DNA of 13,884 nucleotides. Origin: Chrysochromulina parva. Lineage: Eukaryota; Haptophyta; Prymnesiales; Chrysochromulinaceae. How positions within the stretch are numbered: the first letter of the stretch is position 1; every line of letters starts with the position of its first letter. Of the stretch, positions 1 to 6,551 are shown one piece after another. The stretch lies in assembly GCA_002887195.1 (NCBI GenBank), contig PJAB01001527.1, positions 1 through 13,884 of the forward strand, read 5' to 3'. Both the position numbers and the translations under genes were made by a program. Below the pieces are notes generated by a model. The model was not told the DNA's origin. It saw only the letters and a program-made list of their open reading frames with translations, and searched no databases.

Positions 1-1074
1 ATACACACAGGTGGGATTCTCGACCTTGGTGCCCGTGATACTCGTCGCCGTCGGATCTGCAATCAACGTGAGCGTGCCGGTGTTGTTGCACGTGCCGTTG
101 CCGTTGGCGTAGGAGTGGACGAACGCGTTCGTATTCACGTACGTACCGAGCGAGGTCGTGGTAGGTCCGGCAGCATTCCAGGTGTTTGCACACCCTGCAG
201 AACTTCCCTGGTCTCCAAACTGCTGGATGCGATCGCGGAGAGCGATGCGGTAGCACCACCCACCCACGGACACGAATATGACCAGAGTGGCGCCGTTGTC
301 CGCATTCAGACGCGCTCTCGCGCCGCTGCCATAGCCCGTCGAGCACACCTTCCCCATGGACGGGGAGTTTGTGCCCGTTTGAGCGTTCGGCTGGAAGAAT
401 ACCTGGCCGTTGTGCGCGAAGCAGCCCTGCGGCCATTCGGCGCCGACTGAAGCCGCGCCGCGGCAAATGAAAGCGTTGCCGCCGTCACTTGCAATGGGTA
501 TTTCGGTGCCAGTCTGCCGTCTCATCTGGGCGTAGACTTTTGTACCGTGGATGAAGCAGCCTTGCATCCAACTCGTAGTGGCGTCCACGAGGTACGAGAA
601 GGTGGTGAACGCAATGTTGTTGTCGTTGTTGCACTCGGCAACGCTCGCCATGGCCGTCGGGCCATTCGCGCACTGCACCGTGCGGGCGTAATACCACCAG
701 GAGACACCAACGACCGAGCTTGCCTCCATGCAGCTGGCAATCGACGCGACGATGGTGGAGTTCCCAGAACATGTCGACGACGTCGCAAAGCCTGAGCGGC
801 ACAGGAACAGACTGAAGCCATCGGCAGGGATCGGCCAGTCCGTGCCCGTCTGCGTGCTCGGCTGCCAGAATGCAAGCGTCCCGTGGAAGAAGCAGCCTTG
901 AGGCCAGTTAGTGCCGGGGTCAAGGCCAGTGTTGTAGGCGTACACGCCGAGGGCTAGCGCCGCAGTCTGACATTCCGACTCGGACGCAATGACCTGGTTG
1001 CCCGTGCACGCAGTCGCAGATCGCAGGTACGCGTGGCTGCGCGCCACGAGCACTAGGGCGAGGAGCAGGCGCAT
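1..1074 (-). CDS. Secreted cysteine-rich repeat protein (3' end outside window)
   Basis: The minus-strand frame is open from the ATG at 1074-1072 to the left edge (358 codons, no stop), so the gene is cut by the window. Residues 1-15 form a clear signal peptide: M-R, a hydrophobic LLLALVLVA core, then a likely cleavage after SHA. The mature part carries an imperfect repeat with the motif QGCF-x-H-(N)-G at residues 59, 171 and 216, each followed by an aromatic/Gln segment and a QTGT motif; copies 1 and 2 then have (D/E)-x-P-I and a Phe-x-x-Cys. Each of the first two copies is preceded by a Cys-x-x-Asn...Ala-Ser...Glu/Ser-Cys segment. N-glycosylation sequons lie at N105, N326 and N330. Similar Cys-rich 'GC(F/Y)' modules are, from memory, common in predicted extracellular proteins of haptophytes and other algae, but I can name no family or function. 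Residues 240-358 are Thr/Asn/Gly-rich and not obviously repeated. Probably a cell-surface or extracellular binding protein (inference). Confidence 0.75.
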   Translation of the reverse strand, partial: MRLLLALVLVARSHAYLRSATACTGNQVIASESECQTAALALGVYAYNTGLDPGTNWPQGCFFHGTLAFWQPSTQTGTDWPIPADGFSLFLCRSGFATSSTCSGNSTIVASIASCMEASSVVGVSWWYYARTVQCANGPTAMASVAECNNDNNIAFTTFSYLVDATTSWMQGCFIHGTKVYAQMRRQTGTEIPIASDGGNAFICRGAASVGAEWPQGCFAHNGQVFFQPNAQTGTNSPSMGKVCSTGYGSGARARLNADNGATLVIFVSVGGWCYRIALRDRIQQFGDQGSSAGCANTWNAAGPTTTSLGTYVNTNAFVHSYANGNGTCNNTGTLTLIADPTATSITGTKVENPTCVY

Positions 1075-2132
1075 TCAAGGAGATGGGCCTTAATTGTCTC
1101 ATTCAACGGATGCTTCGTTGGATGCACAAAACTTCGATGCAAATCTCGTAGGAATTCAATGGACGCAAATCTCGTTTAATTAACGATGTCATAAAATTCC
1201 TGAGTTTTGTCGCGATATGCATGCCACTCCTGCGTGATGTTCCGACGAGGCAAGCAAGCAAGAACACATCTCATCCTCTCCGCCCACCCTTTCCTACTCT
1301 GCTGGTGCACTCTGCTGGCTCCTGTGGGGTATTCGGTTGCGCTATGCGCTTGTTTCAATAATATGTTTCAAAGGTACACTTGCGCTTAAATGTGTGGTTT
1401 CGACTAAATAACTTGCTTGCTTGCGATGTGGCTTGCCTGCTCGCTTGCTTGAGAGGAGGCGCTGGCTCCGCCGCGGCTGCAGCGCTGGCCGGATGCCGCG
1501 CTGCTGCCCCCTGTCGTGCGCAGACGGGCGGGCTATGGCCTTCTCGAGCCGCTGGCGCACGGCACGAGAAGCAGGTGCGCACGAGCGAGCGAGCAGGTGA
1601 GCTCCAGCAGCAGCGCCGTCGAGTACCTGCAGCCGCAGCAGCTGAGGTACGGCATCGGGGCGCGCCGTGAGCTGTACCAGCTGTGGGAGATCTCGACAGG
1701 CAGTGAGCGTCACTCTCACTTAATTATAGTCATTTTGGTGTGGCCGTTAGAGCGAGTAGATCAATAGAATTTCATTCGCTTTAAATGACCGAACTTTCTG
1801 AAATATTATAAGTCGCGGGGCGCTTCCCCGCACTCCGCTCCGGGCTCCCAGCTCTCCCGACTCCCCGCATTCTGTGCCTACCAGAGGACGGTCCAGACTT
1901 CCACCAGACGCAGACCCGTCACAGTAGCGCTGTAGAGTGAATGTGAAAGAACCTTGTGCCGAACGTTTAAAATCGACTTTATATAATATCGTATGTTATT
2001 TCCAGGTCTGAAAAAAAACACAGGAAATGCTGGCACTGGAACACTATCGCACACCCAAACGCGCCGACCGACGCTCACTCACACATTTACGCCGCACAAG
2101 AGTCACTTCTCGCCGCCGCCATCATGTCTTGA
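1075..2132. other. Gene-poor intergenic region
   Basis: This 1,058-bp stretch lies between the start of the secreted-protein gene (minus) and the stop of the FKBP gene (minus), so it should hold the former's promoter and the latter's 3' UTR. It is AT-richer than the flanking genes at 1080-1440 and 1720-2040. A GC-rich island occupies about 1450-1690, open in several frames on both strands but with no domain I recognise. Two related 13-mers sit upstream of the secreted gene (GCAAATCTCGT at 1139-1149 and 1165-1175). TATA-like AT runs occur near 1801-1812 and 1978-1990, with no evidence that they are used. I see no convincing gene here. Confidence 0.5.
1250..1453. repeat. CAAG/CTTG simple repeats in inverted orientation
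   Basis: GCAAGCAAGCAAG at 1250-1262 is the exact reverse complement of CTTGCTTGCTTGC at 1412-1424, separated by 149 bp. A further CTTGCTTG-type run follows at about 1443-1453. The arms are short tetranucleotide microsatellites, so the inverted arrangement may be chance. No transposase or target-site duplication accompanies them. Confidence 0.55.
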
Positions 2133-2762
2133 TCAAATCTTATCACCGAGCGCAACGAGCTCAATGTAAAAGACCAGGCTCGAGTTGGGCGGGATCTCCC
2201 CGAGGTCCTTGTCGCCATACCCGAACTCTGGTGGTATCTTGACGATGACCTTCTGGCCGAGCTTCATGCCTCCCACTACAGCTTCCCAGCCTGTAATAAC
2301 AGTCTGCTTGCCTAGGCGGAAGTCAAAGGGCCGTTTCTTGTCGTATGCGCTGTCAAACTTGGTGCCATCCATAAGGTAGCCTGTGTAGTAGACCGAGACC
2401 TTCTGTCCTTGTTGTGGCTTGTCGCCGTCGGGCTGGTTCAAGAACTTGTAGATGAACCCGTCATCGCGCTTCTTGAACGTGCTGTCGAAGAAGGCTTCCG
2501 TGAAGGCGCCGGTATGCTCTGCCCAGGCACCATCAGCTTTGATGACTTGGAGTGGTGGGAGCCCGATCTTGGCTCTGTTTGCGTTGATCTCCTCAATTGG
2601 TGGGGCACCACGACCAAATAAAAGGTCCGCGTGAGCAGGAGCCACTCGTGCGACGCCCAACCATGCTGCTGCCGGCGCACCCACGGCAATCAAAGCTCGC
2701 CTGCTGAGAGCATTGCCTGCCGTGAGCCCGACCAATGCTACGGCCAGGCCGACAAATGACAT
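2133..2762 (-). CDS. FKBP-type peptidyl-prolyl cis-trans isomerase, predicted thylakoid lumen
   Basis: The protein has 209 residues and one FKBP domain at about 118-206. It would catalyse cis-trans isomerisation of prolyl bonds during protein folding. Visible FKBP hallmarks are VYYTGYL, KFDS (the Phe-Asp pair of the pocket), FDFRLG, QTVITGWEA (Val-Ile and the floor Trp), FGYGD and IPPNSSLVFYIELVAL. The leader has a hydrophobic start (residues 2-14), then Ser-Arg-Arg at 20-22, a second hydrophobic stretch, and Ala-His-Ala before Asp46. That pattern fits a twin-arginine lumen signal behind an ER-type signal, as expected for a plastid of secondary origin. The start is firm: the frame has a TAA at 2831-2829 and the only upstream candidate is a TTG, so the ATG at 2762 is the first in frame. 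The gene is uninterrupted and divergent from the EF-hand gene. The family call is secure; the lumen location is inferred. Confidence 0.92.
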   Translation of the reverse strand: MSFVGLAVALVGLTAGNALSRRALIAVGAPAAAWLGVARVAPAHADLLFGRGAPPIEEINANRAKIGLPPLQVIKADGAWAEHTGAFTEAFFDSTFKKRDDGFIYKFLNQPDGDKPQQGQKVSVYYTGYLMDGTKFDSAYDKKRPFDFRLGKQTVITGWEAVVGGMKLGQKVIVKIPPEFGYGDKDLGEIPPNSSLVFYIELVALGDKI

Positions 2763-2983
2763 CGTGAAGAACAAAGCCCGCGCGGGAGGACCTCGTCGAT
2801 CGAGATCGCATAGAATGACCTTTGCCAATTATGCCAGTTTTCGATGCGACGCCGCGAGCGACGGAAGCGTCCTCCCGAGCGTTATTCAACTTGCCATGTT
2901 CAAGACCGACTGTCGTTTCATCGGCAAAAAGCTCGGGCACCTCTGTTTTTCTTGTCCGGTCGCTAGCACCGTCCAGCAGAGAC
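2763..2983. promoter_or_regulatory. Shared upstream region of the FKBP / EF-hand divergent pair
   Basis: The two ATGs point away from each other with 221 bp between them, so both promoters must lie here or overlap the other gene's leader. Codon-third-position GC drops clearly across 2831-2983 relative to the EF-hand body, which supports this being untranslated rather than an N-terminal extension. No TATA box or distinct binding site is recognisable. Confidence 0.5.
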
Positions 2984-3769
2984 ATGAGTGTCCAGACAGC
3001 GAAGAAGTACTCGGCCTCGGGCTACATGGTCGGCGGAATTGACGCGGCTGCCAAACGTCTTGAGGGCGTCGACTGGCTCCGGACGGCCTTCGACGCGTTT
3101 GACGTCGACAAGAGCGGGTACCTCGACCCGCACGAGCTCCGCGCCGCGCTCACGATGCTCGGCGTCCGCAGCTCCGGCAAAACCGGAGCCACTGCGCTCG
3201 AAAAGATGGGGATCGACGACAAGGACGGCGACGGGGTCGTCTCGCTTGAGGATCTTGATGTGGACGGCGACCAGAAGGTGGATTTCGAGGAGTTCAAGGT
3301 GTTTGCTGCCGTGCTGCCAAAGCGCGACCACGCCATCTACAGGAACGCGCTCGCGGCCAGGCCGATCACGTTGCCAAAGGATACTTCCAAGGCGTCGGCT
3401 GTCGAGGTTGAGCGCGCCAAGGCGCAGGCTGCATGCAACATGGCGCTCAACAATGCGCTAGTGCGGCTGCGCAAGGCGCTCCGGTTGAATACAGACTCGA
3501 AGCTCATGAAGGACACCGTGCTGCTCAAGAAGTTCCAGGAGCTCGACGAATCGGGGGACTCGCGCGTGAGCTCCAAAGAGCTGGTGTCGTTCCTCGCAAA
3601 GGAGCACGGCGCGAAGCTCGCCAAGACGGACGTGTTTGCACTGCTGCACTTTTGCGACACGAATCACGATGATCATATGTCCTTCGACGAGTTCAAGCAC
3701 ATGATGCAGACGGTTGCGCGCTCCGTGGATATGGAGACAGAAGCAGGCACAGACGCCATCTACTCGTGA
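2984..3769 (+). CDS. EF-hand calcium-binding protein
   Basis: The 261-residue protein has EF-hand loops in two clusters. Loop 1 is residues 40-51 (D-V-D-K-S-G-Y-L-D-P-H-E, canonical). Loops at 79-90 (D-K-D-G-D-G-V-V-S-L-E-D) and 92-103 (D-V-D-G-D-Q-K-V-D-F-E-E) lie back to back. Loops at 188-199 (D-E-S-G-D-S-R-V-S-S-K-E) and 225-236 (D-T-N-H-D-D-H-M-S-F-D-E) form the C-terminal pair. A helical, Ala/Lys-rich linker of about 85 residues joins the halves. There is no catalytic domain or transmembrane segment, so it is probably a soluble Ca2+ sensor or buffer; its partner is unknown. I chose the ATG at 2984 (G at -3). An in-frame ATG at 2831 would add 51 Ser/Arg/Ala-rich residues that could be a transit peptide, but base composition and the closeness of the FKBP start argue against it. 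No intron is needed. Confidence 0.88.
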   Translation: MSVQTAKKYSASGYMVGGIDAAAKRLEGVDWLRTAFDAFDVDKSGYLDPHELRAALTMLGVRSSGKTGATALEKMGIDDKDGDGVVSLEDLDVDGDQKVDFEEFKVFAAVLPKRDHAIYRNALAARPITLPKDTSKASAVEVERAKAQAACNMALNNALVRLRKALRLNTDSKLMKDTVLLKKFQELDESGDSRVSSKELVSFLAKEHGAKLAKTDVFALLHFCDTNHDDHMSFDEFKHMMQTVARSVDMETEAGTDAIYS

Positions 3770-4632
3770 GTCGAGCATGCGGTGCCAGCCTCTGTGCGGT
3801 GCCAGCCTATGTGCGGACGGCTCAACCTGCGGGACTTTGAGACCGCGGTCGGTGGCGGCTGGGCCGCGTTCACACGTCGTGGCAGTGGAGATAGCCACGA
3901 AGCGCGCTCGTCGACGGGGATCCGGTGCATGTTTGGAACGAGTGTTCGTACGTATCAAGGTGTAATTTTCGCGCAGACCACTATTTGTGGCGTGCTGCTT
4001 ATCATTTCGTGCGCATGCCCGGATAGCGGACGTTCGTGGTTCAATACAGATTACAGTGCTACACCGGGTGGTTCAACCGCCATGCGCCCATGGCACGGCA
4101 CGACTCCGACAACCCCGCGCCGGCGGCCCCCCCGCGCGCCCCCATCTCCCTGCCTGCCGGCCGCCGCCGTGACACACGGGTCGGGTCACGACCCCACACA
4201 CTGGGCGTTACATCTTCCCAGTTTCCAAGCGGAAGTGCTACGCTCCCGGACCCCACGCCTGTCTGACGCAGCCTTGCCCCCGACTCATCCCCCACCTCCA
4301 CAAGACCACCGTCACATGCTGACCACATGCTGGCAACACCGACCAGCTCTCAAGTGCGAGGGCGCGCGCCGCTTGTGAACGCTTGTGCAGGGCATCGAAG
4401 TGAGGGTTCAACTTCGGCGCCCCCTAGCAGCGCCTCGCGGGGCCCACAGAGGAGCCCCACCGAGAGAATATCCGCGACTTGCGGGACGGCCGCGGCTCAA
4501 GCGGCTGGTTGCCAGCGCGCAGTGCGCTGGAAGCTCAGGTTGGCGAGCCCGGTGGCGCCGAGCCCCTGGTGCGCGCGCGGCCGGGTCAAGAGCAATGTGG
4601 TGAGCACTTGCAAGGCAGGTCATCAGTGGCAA
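3770..4632. other. Convergent intergenic region (3' ends of EF-hand and LRR genes)
   Basis: The region lies between two convergent genes and should hold both 3' UTRs. Apart from the 17-bp tandem duplication near 3778 and a GTGGTTCAA direct repeat at 4036-4044 and 4068-4076, it shows nothing structured. Plus-strand open frames here are Pro/Arg/Ala-rich products of high GC; the longest (3782-4378) would have to start at GTG. The right end, 4497-4632, may contain a small intron and last exon of the LRR gene. Confidence 0.5.
3778..3816. repeat. 17-bp tandem duplication (2.3 copies)
   Basis: TGCGGTGCCAGCCTCTG at 3778-3794 is followed directly by TGCGGTGCCAGCCTATG at 3795-3811 (one mismatch) and by a partial third copy, TGCGG, at 3812-3816. 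It lies just past the EF-hand stop codon, so it falls in the presumed 3' UTR. Confidence 0.85.
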
Positions 4633-4641
4633 TCAACGTAC
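4566..4641 (-). other. Possible 76-bp intron at the 3' end of the LRR gene
   Basis: Reading the minus strand, the last LRR codons are followed by CAG|GTACGT at 4644-4636, and a CACCAG|G acceptor lies at 4571-4565. Splicing would be phase 0 and replace Val-Arg-stop with a 22-residue tail ending at TGA 4499-4497. The tail has no recognisable domain, so this rests on splice-site quality alone. Both junctions sit in copies of the same sequence (CCTGGTGCGCG on the plus strand at 4641-4651 and 4565-4575). Confidence 0.3.
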
Positions 4642-6261
4642 CTGGTGCGCGGCCGAGCTCGCCACGATACGGTTGCCGCGCAGATCGATGGAAGCGAGCG
4701 AGCGGCTTGCTGAGATGCCTGCGAGGAGCTCGGCAGCGCCGTCCTCCTCGATCTCGTTGACGGCGAGCGAGAGGCTCACCAGCGCGTGGCACTCGGGCAG
4801 GCGCCAGGCGAGCTCCCACGCCCCGAGATCGCCAATCTCGTTGGAGCTCAGATCGAGCACGGCCACGCGGCTGCGCGCGAGCGCCGCCGCGAGGCGTCCG
4901 CAAGGTGCAGCCCCGACAGCGCAGCCGTCAAGGCTGAGGCTCGTGAGGCTCGGCGTGTCGGGCAGTGCGGCGGCGAGCGCAAGGGTGCCCTGATGGCCGA
5001 TGTGCGCGTTGGCCGACAGGCTGAGCGTCGTGATTCGACTGAGGGGTAGCGCGGCTGCCAGCAGCGTCACTCCATCTGCGGTCAGCCGATTGCCCGCCAG
5101 GTCGAGCACCTCGAGCGCACTGCCGCCGTCAAGCCGCGCGCCGTTCAGTGCGAGGGCGAGGGCGGCGCACGCGCCGTCACCCACCCCCGTGAAGGGCACA
5201 GCGAGATACCGTAGGGTCGTGTTCGCAACGAGCGCGTGTGCAAGCCTGCTACAGCCCTCATCGAGTAGAGGATTGTGGTGAAGCTCGAGGCGTGCGAGCT
5301 TGGTGTTGGCGCACAGGGCGATCGCGAGCGAAGCGGCACCGGTGGCGTTGATGTACGAGCAGCCCAGCTGAAGGTCCTCAACGGACCGATTGATCGCAAG
5401 CGCCTGGCCGAAAGCGCTTGCCGCCTCCTCCCCCCGCAGGGCGCCGCACCCAGGCAGCACGAGCCGCCGCAGCGCGCACTCGGGCTTGGCGAGCAGCCGG
5501 ATCACCTGCTTCACGCCGCGCACATCGAGGGAGCCGCGCGCGTCCAGCTCGACGAGGGAGCCCGTGCACCGCTGCAGCGTGAGACCGAGAGCGCCAGGTG
5601 CATCGTCGACCTCACCGTCCGCCGCCGCGGTCGCGTCCTCGGCGCCCTCGCCGAAGACAGCAGCCGCCGCCACGGGCAGGGGTGCGGGAGGCGGTGAGAT
5701 GGGCATCAACGTCTGCGCGTGCGGCCCGTGGTGCAGCACCAGCCGGCGCGGCTGGATCGACTCCTCCTTTGCCAGCAGCCCAAGGTGCTCGTCGTCGAAG
5801 CCCTCGGCGCGGCAGTCGACCCGCAACAGGGCGAGCGATGGGCATAGGGCGACGAGGCGGCGAAGGTCGGCGACCGTCCACGAGGCAGAGCCGACTTGGA
5901 GGGCGTACAGGTCGTGCAAGTTCTGCGTCGAGCCGTAGCGCAGAGCCTTGAGAATGCCACCCTTGGTCAGCTGCTGGCAACCGCTGACGTTGAGTGATTT
6001 GAGCATGCTGCGCGGCACCCGCTGGAGCACAAAACGCAGCTTGTTGTCCGTGATCAGATCCTTGCACACGGTCAGATCGATGGCGCCAGCCTCGAAGAAG
6101 CCGTCGCTGCGGGCACGAAGCCCGTGGCTCACCTGGCAGAAGAGGAGCCATGCCGGCACGCCGCCGACGGCCAGGATTTCGTGCAGCACGTCGCTCGGAA
6201 GCAAGTCCAGCATCGAGGATGTCGAAAGGGTCACCGCCAGCGTCGTGGTCGGCGTCAGCAT
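4633..6261 (-). CDS. F-box-like leucine-rich repeat protein
   Basis: From the ATG at 6261 the protein has 542 residues. Residues 19-52 resemble an F-box (L-L-P-S-D-V-L-H-E-I-L ... F-C-Q-V-S), which would bind Skp1 in an SCF ubiquitin ligase. Residues 75-175 are leucine-rich and of the Cys-containing AMN1/FBXL kind (for example LKSLNVSGCQQLT). A Pro/Ala/Asp/Glu-rich linker covers 181-225. Residues 226-538 hold about nine ribonuclease-inhibitor-type repeats (pattern L-x-x-L-x-L-x-x-N-x-I-x-D-x-G-A, e.g. VAVLDLSSNEIGDLGAWELA). A role as substrate receptor for ubiquitination is inferred from this architecture. Other in-frame ATGs are at 6366 (35 residues more, inside a palindrome) and 6213. The frame stays open to 6585 but has no ATG beyond 6366. 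The stop at 4635-4633 directly follows CAG|GTACGT, a strong splice-donor match, so the true C-terminus may be different. Confidence 0.82.
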   Translation of the reverse strand: MLTPTTTLAVTLSTSSMLDLLPSDVLHEILAVGGVPAWLLFCQVSHGLRARSDGFFEAGAIDLTVCKDLITDNKLRFVLQRVPRSMLKSLNVSGCQQLTKGGILKALRYGSTQNLHDLYALQVGSASWTVADLRRLVALCPSLALLRVDCRAEGFDDEHLGLLAKEESIQPRRLVLHHGPHAQTLMPISPPPAPLPVAAAAVFGEGAEDATAAADGEVDDAPGALGLTLQRCTGSLVELDARGSLDVRGVKQVIRLLAKPECALRRLVLPGCGALRGEEAASAFGQALAINRSVEDLQLGCSYINATGAASLAIALCANTKLARLELHHNPLLDEGCSRLAHALVANTTLRYLAVPFTGVGDGACAALALALNGARLDGGSALEVLDLAGNRLTADGVTLLAAALPLSRITTLSLSANAHIGHQGTLALAAALPDTPSLTSLSLDGCAVGAAPCGRLAAALARSRVAVLDLSSNEIGDLGAWELAWRLPECHALVSLSLAVNEIEEDGAAELLAGISASRSLASIDLRGNRIVASSAAHQVR

Positions 6262-6353
6262 CGTCTCTGGACGGCTCGAGGATTGCAGAGATGCAGGCCG
6301 ATGCAGAAGCGCGAAAGGGTTCTCACGGGAGCTCCCGCTGAGAGATCTGCTTC

Positions 6354-6371
6354 GGTACATGTACATGTACC
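6354..6371. promoter_or_regulatory. 18-bp perfect palindrome, copy 1
   Basis: GGTACATGTACATGTACC is identical to its reverse complement. Its core TACATGTACATGTA is repeated exactly 61 bp away. It could be a binding site for a dimeric regulator, or it could overlap the LRR start if the ATG at 6366 is used. The core is also a short TACATG tandem repeat, which is palindromic by construction. Confidence 0.55.
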
Positions 6372-6415
6372 AAATGCTGAAGGGAGAGTGGTATGATCGA
6401 GACTGCAGAAACTTG

Positions 6416-6431
6416 TTACATGTACATGTAA
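6416..6431. promoter_or_regulatory. 16-bp perfect palindrome, copy 2
   Basis: TTACATGTACATGTAA is self-complementary and shares the 14-bp core TACATGTACATGTA with copy 1. It is 120 bp upstream of the MgtE-gene ATG. No known regulator is assigned. Confidence 0.55.
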
Positions 6432-6551
6432 TGCTCCGGGAATTGCGATTCACACCATTTTTGGGCTGTGTATTCCTTTTCTTTGGCGGGGTGACCGAGG
6501 TCTCCAACGACCCGAAGTCGGCAGCGTCGCAGGAGCGCAAGCAGCGCCGCA

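Larger units (their letters stand above)
6262..6551. promoter_or_regulatory. Divergent promoter region between LRR and DPY30-MgtE genes
   Basis: Two genes start in opposite directions with 290 bp between ATGs. The region is AT-richer than the genes and includes two palindromes annotated separately. A run of T-rich sequence lies at 6459-6484, upstream of the MgtE gene. The sequence suggests a bidirectional promoter, but no transcription start can be placed. Confidence 0.5.

Noticed and set aside
1342..1719. 125-codon minus-strand frame
   Set aside because: Overlaps the CTTG repeats and the GC island; low-complexity and without a recognisable domain.
2763..2828. FKBP start at 2828
   Set aside because: The codon is TTG with a TAA immediately upstream; ATG at 2762 is the first proper start.
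2822..2983. EF-hand protein starting at 2822
   Set aside because: The codon is TTG. The ATG at 2831 is possible but the segment has lower third-position GC and lies only 68 bp from the divergent FKBP ATG.
4036..4090. tRNA-like GGTTCAA elements
   Set aside because: B-box-like words occur twice but no A box, acceptor stem or anticodon arm can be built around them.
3782..4378. 198-codon plus-strand frame
   Set aside because: GTG start, Pro/Arg-rich composition, no domain, and located between two convergent 3' ends.
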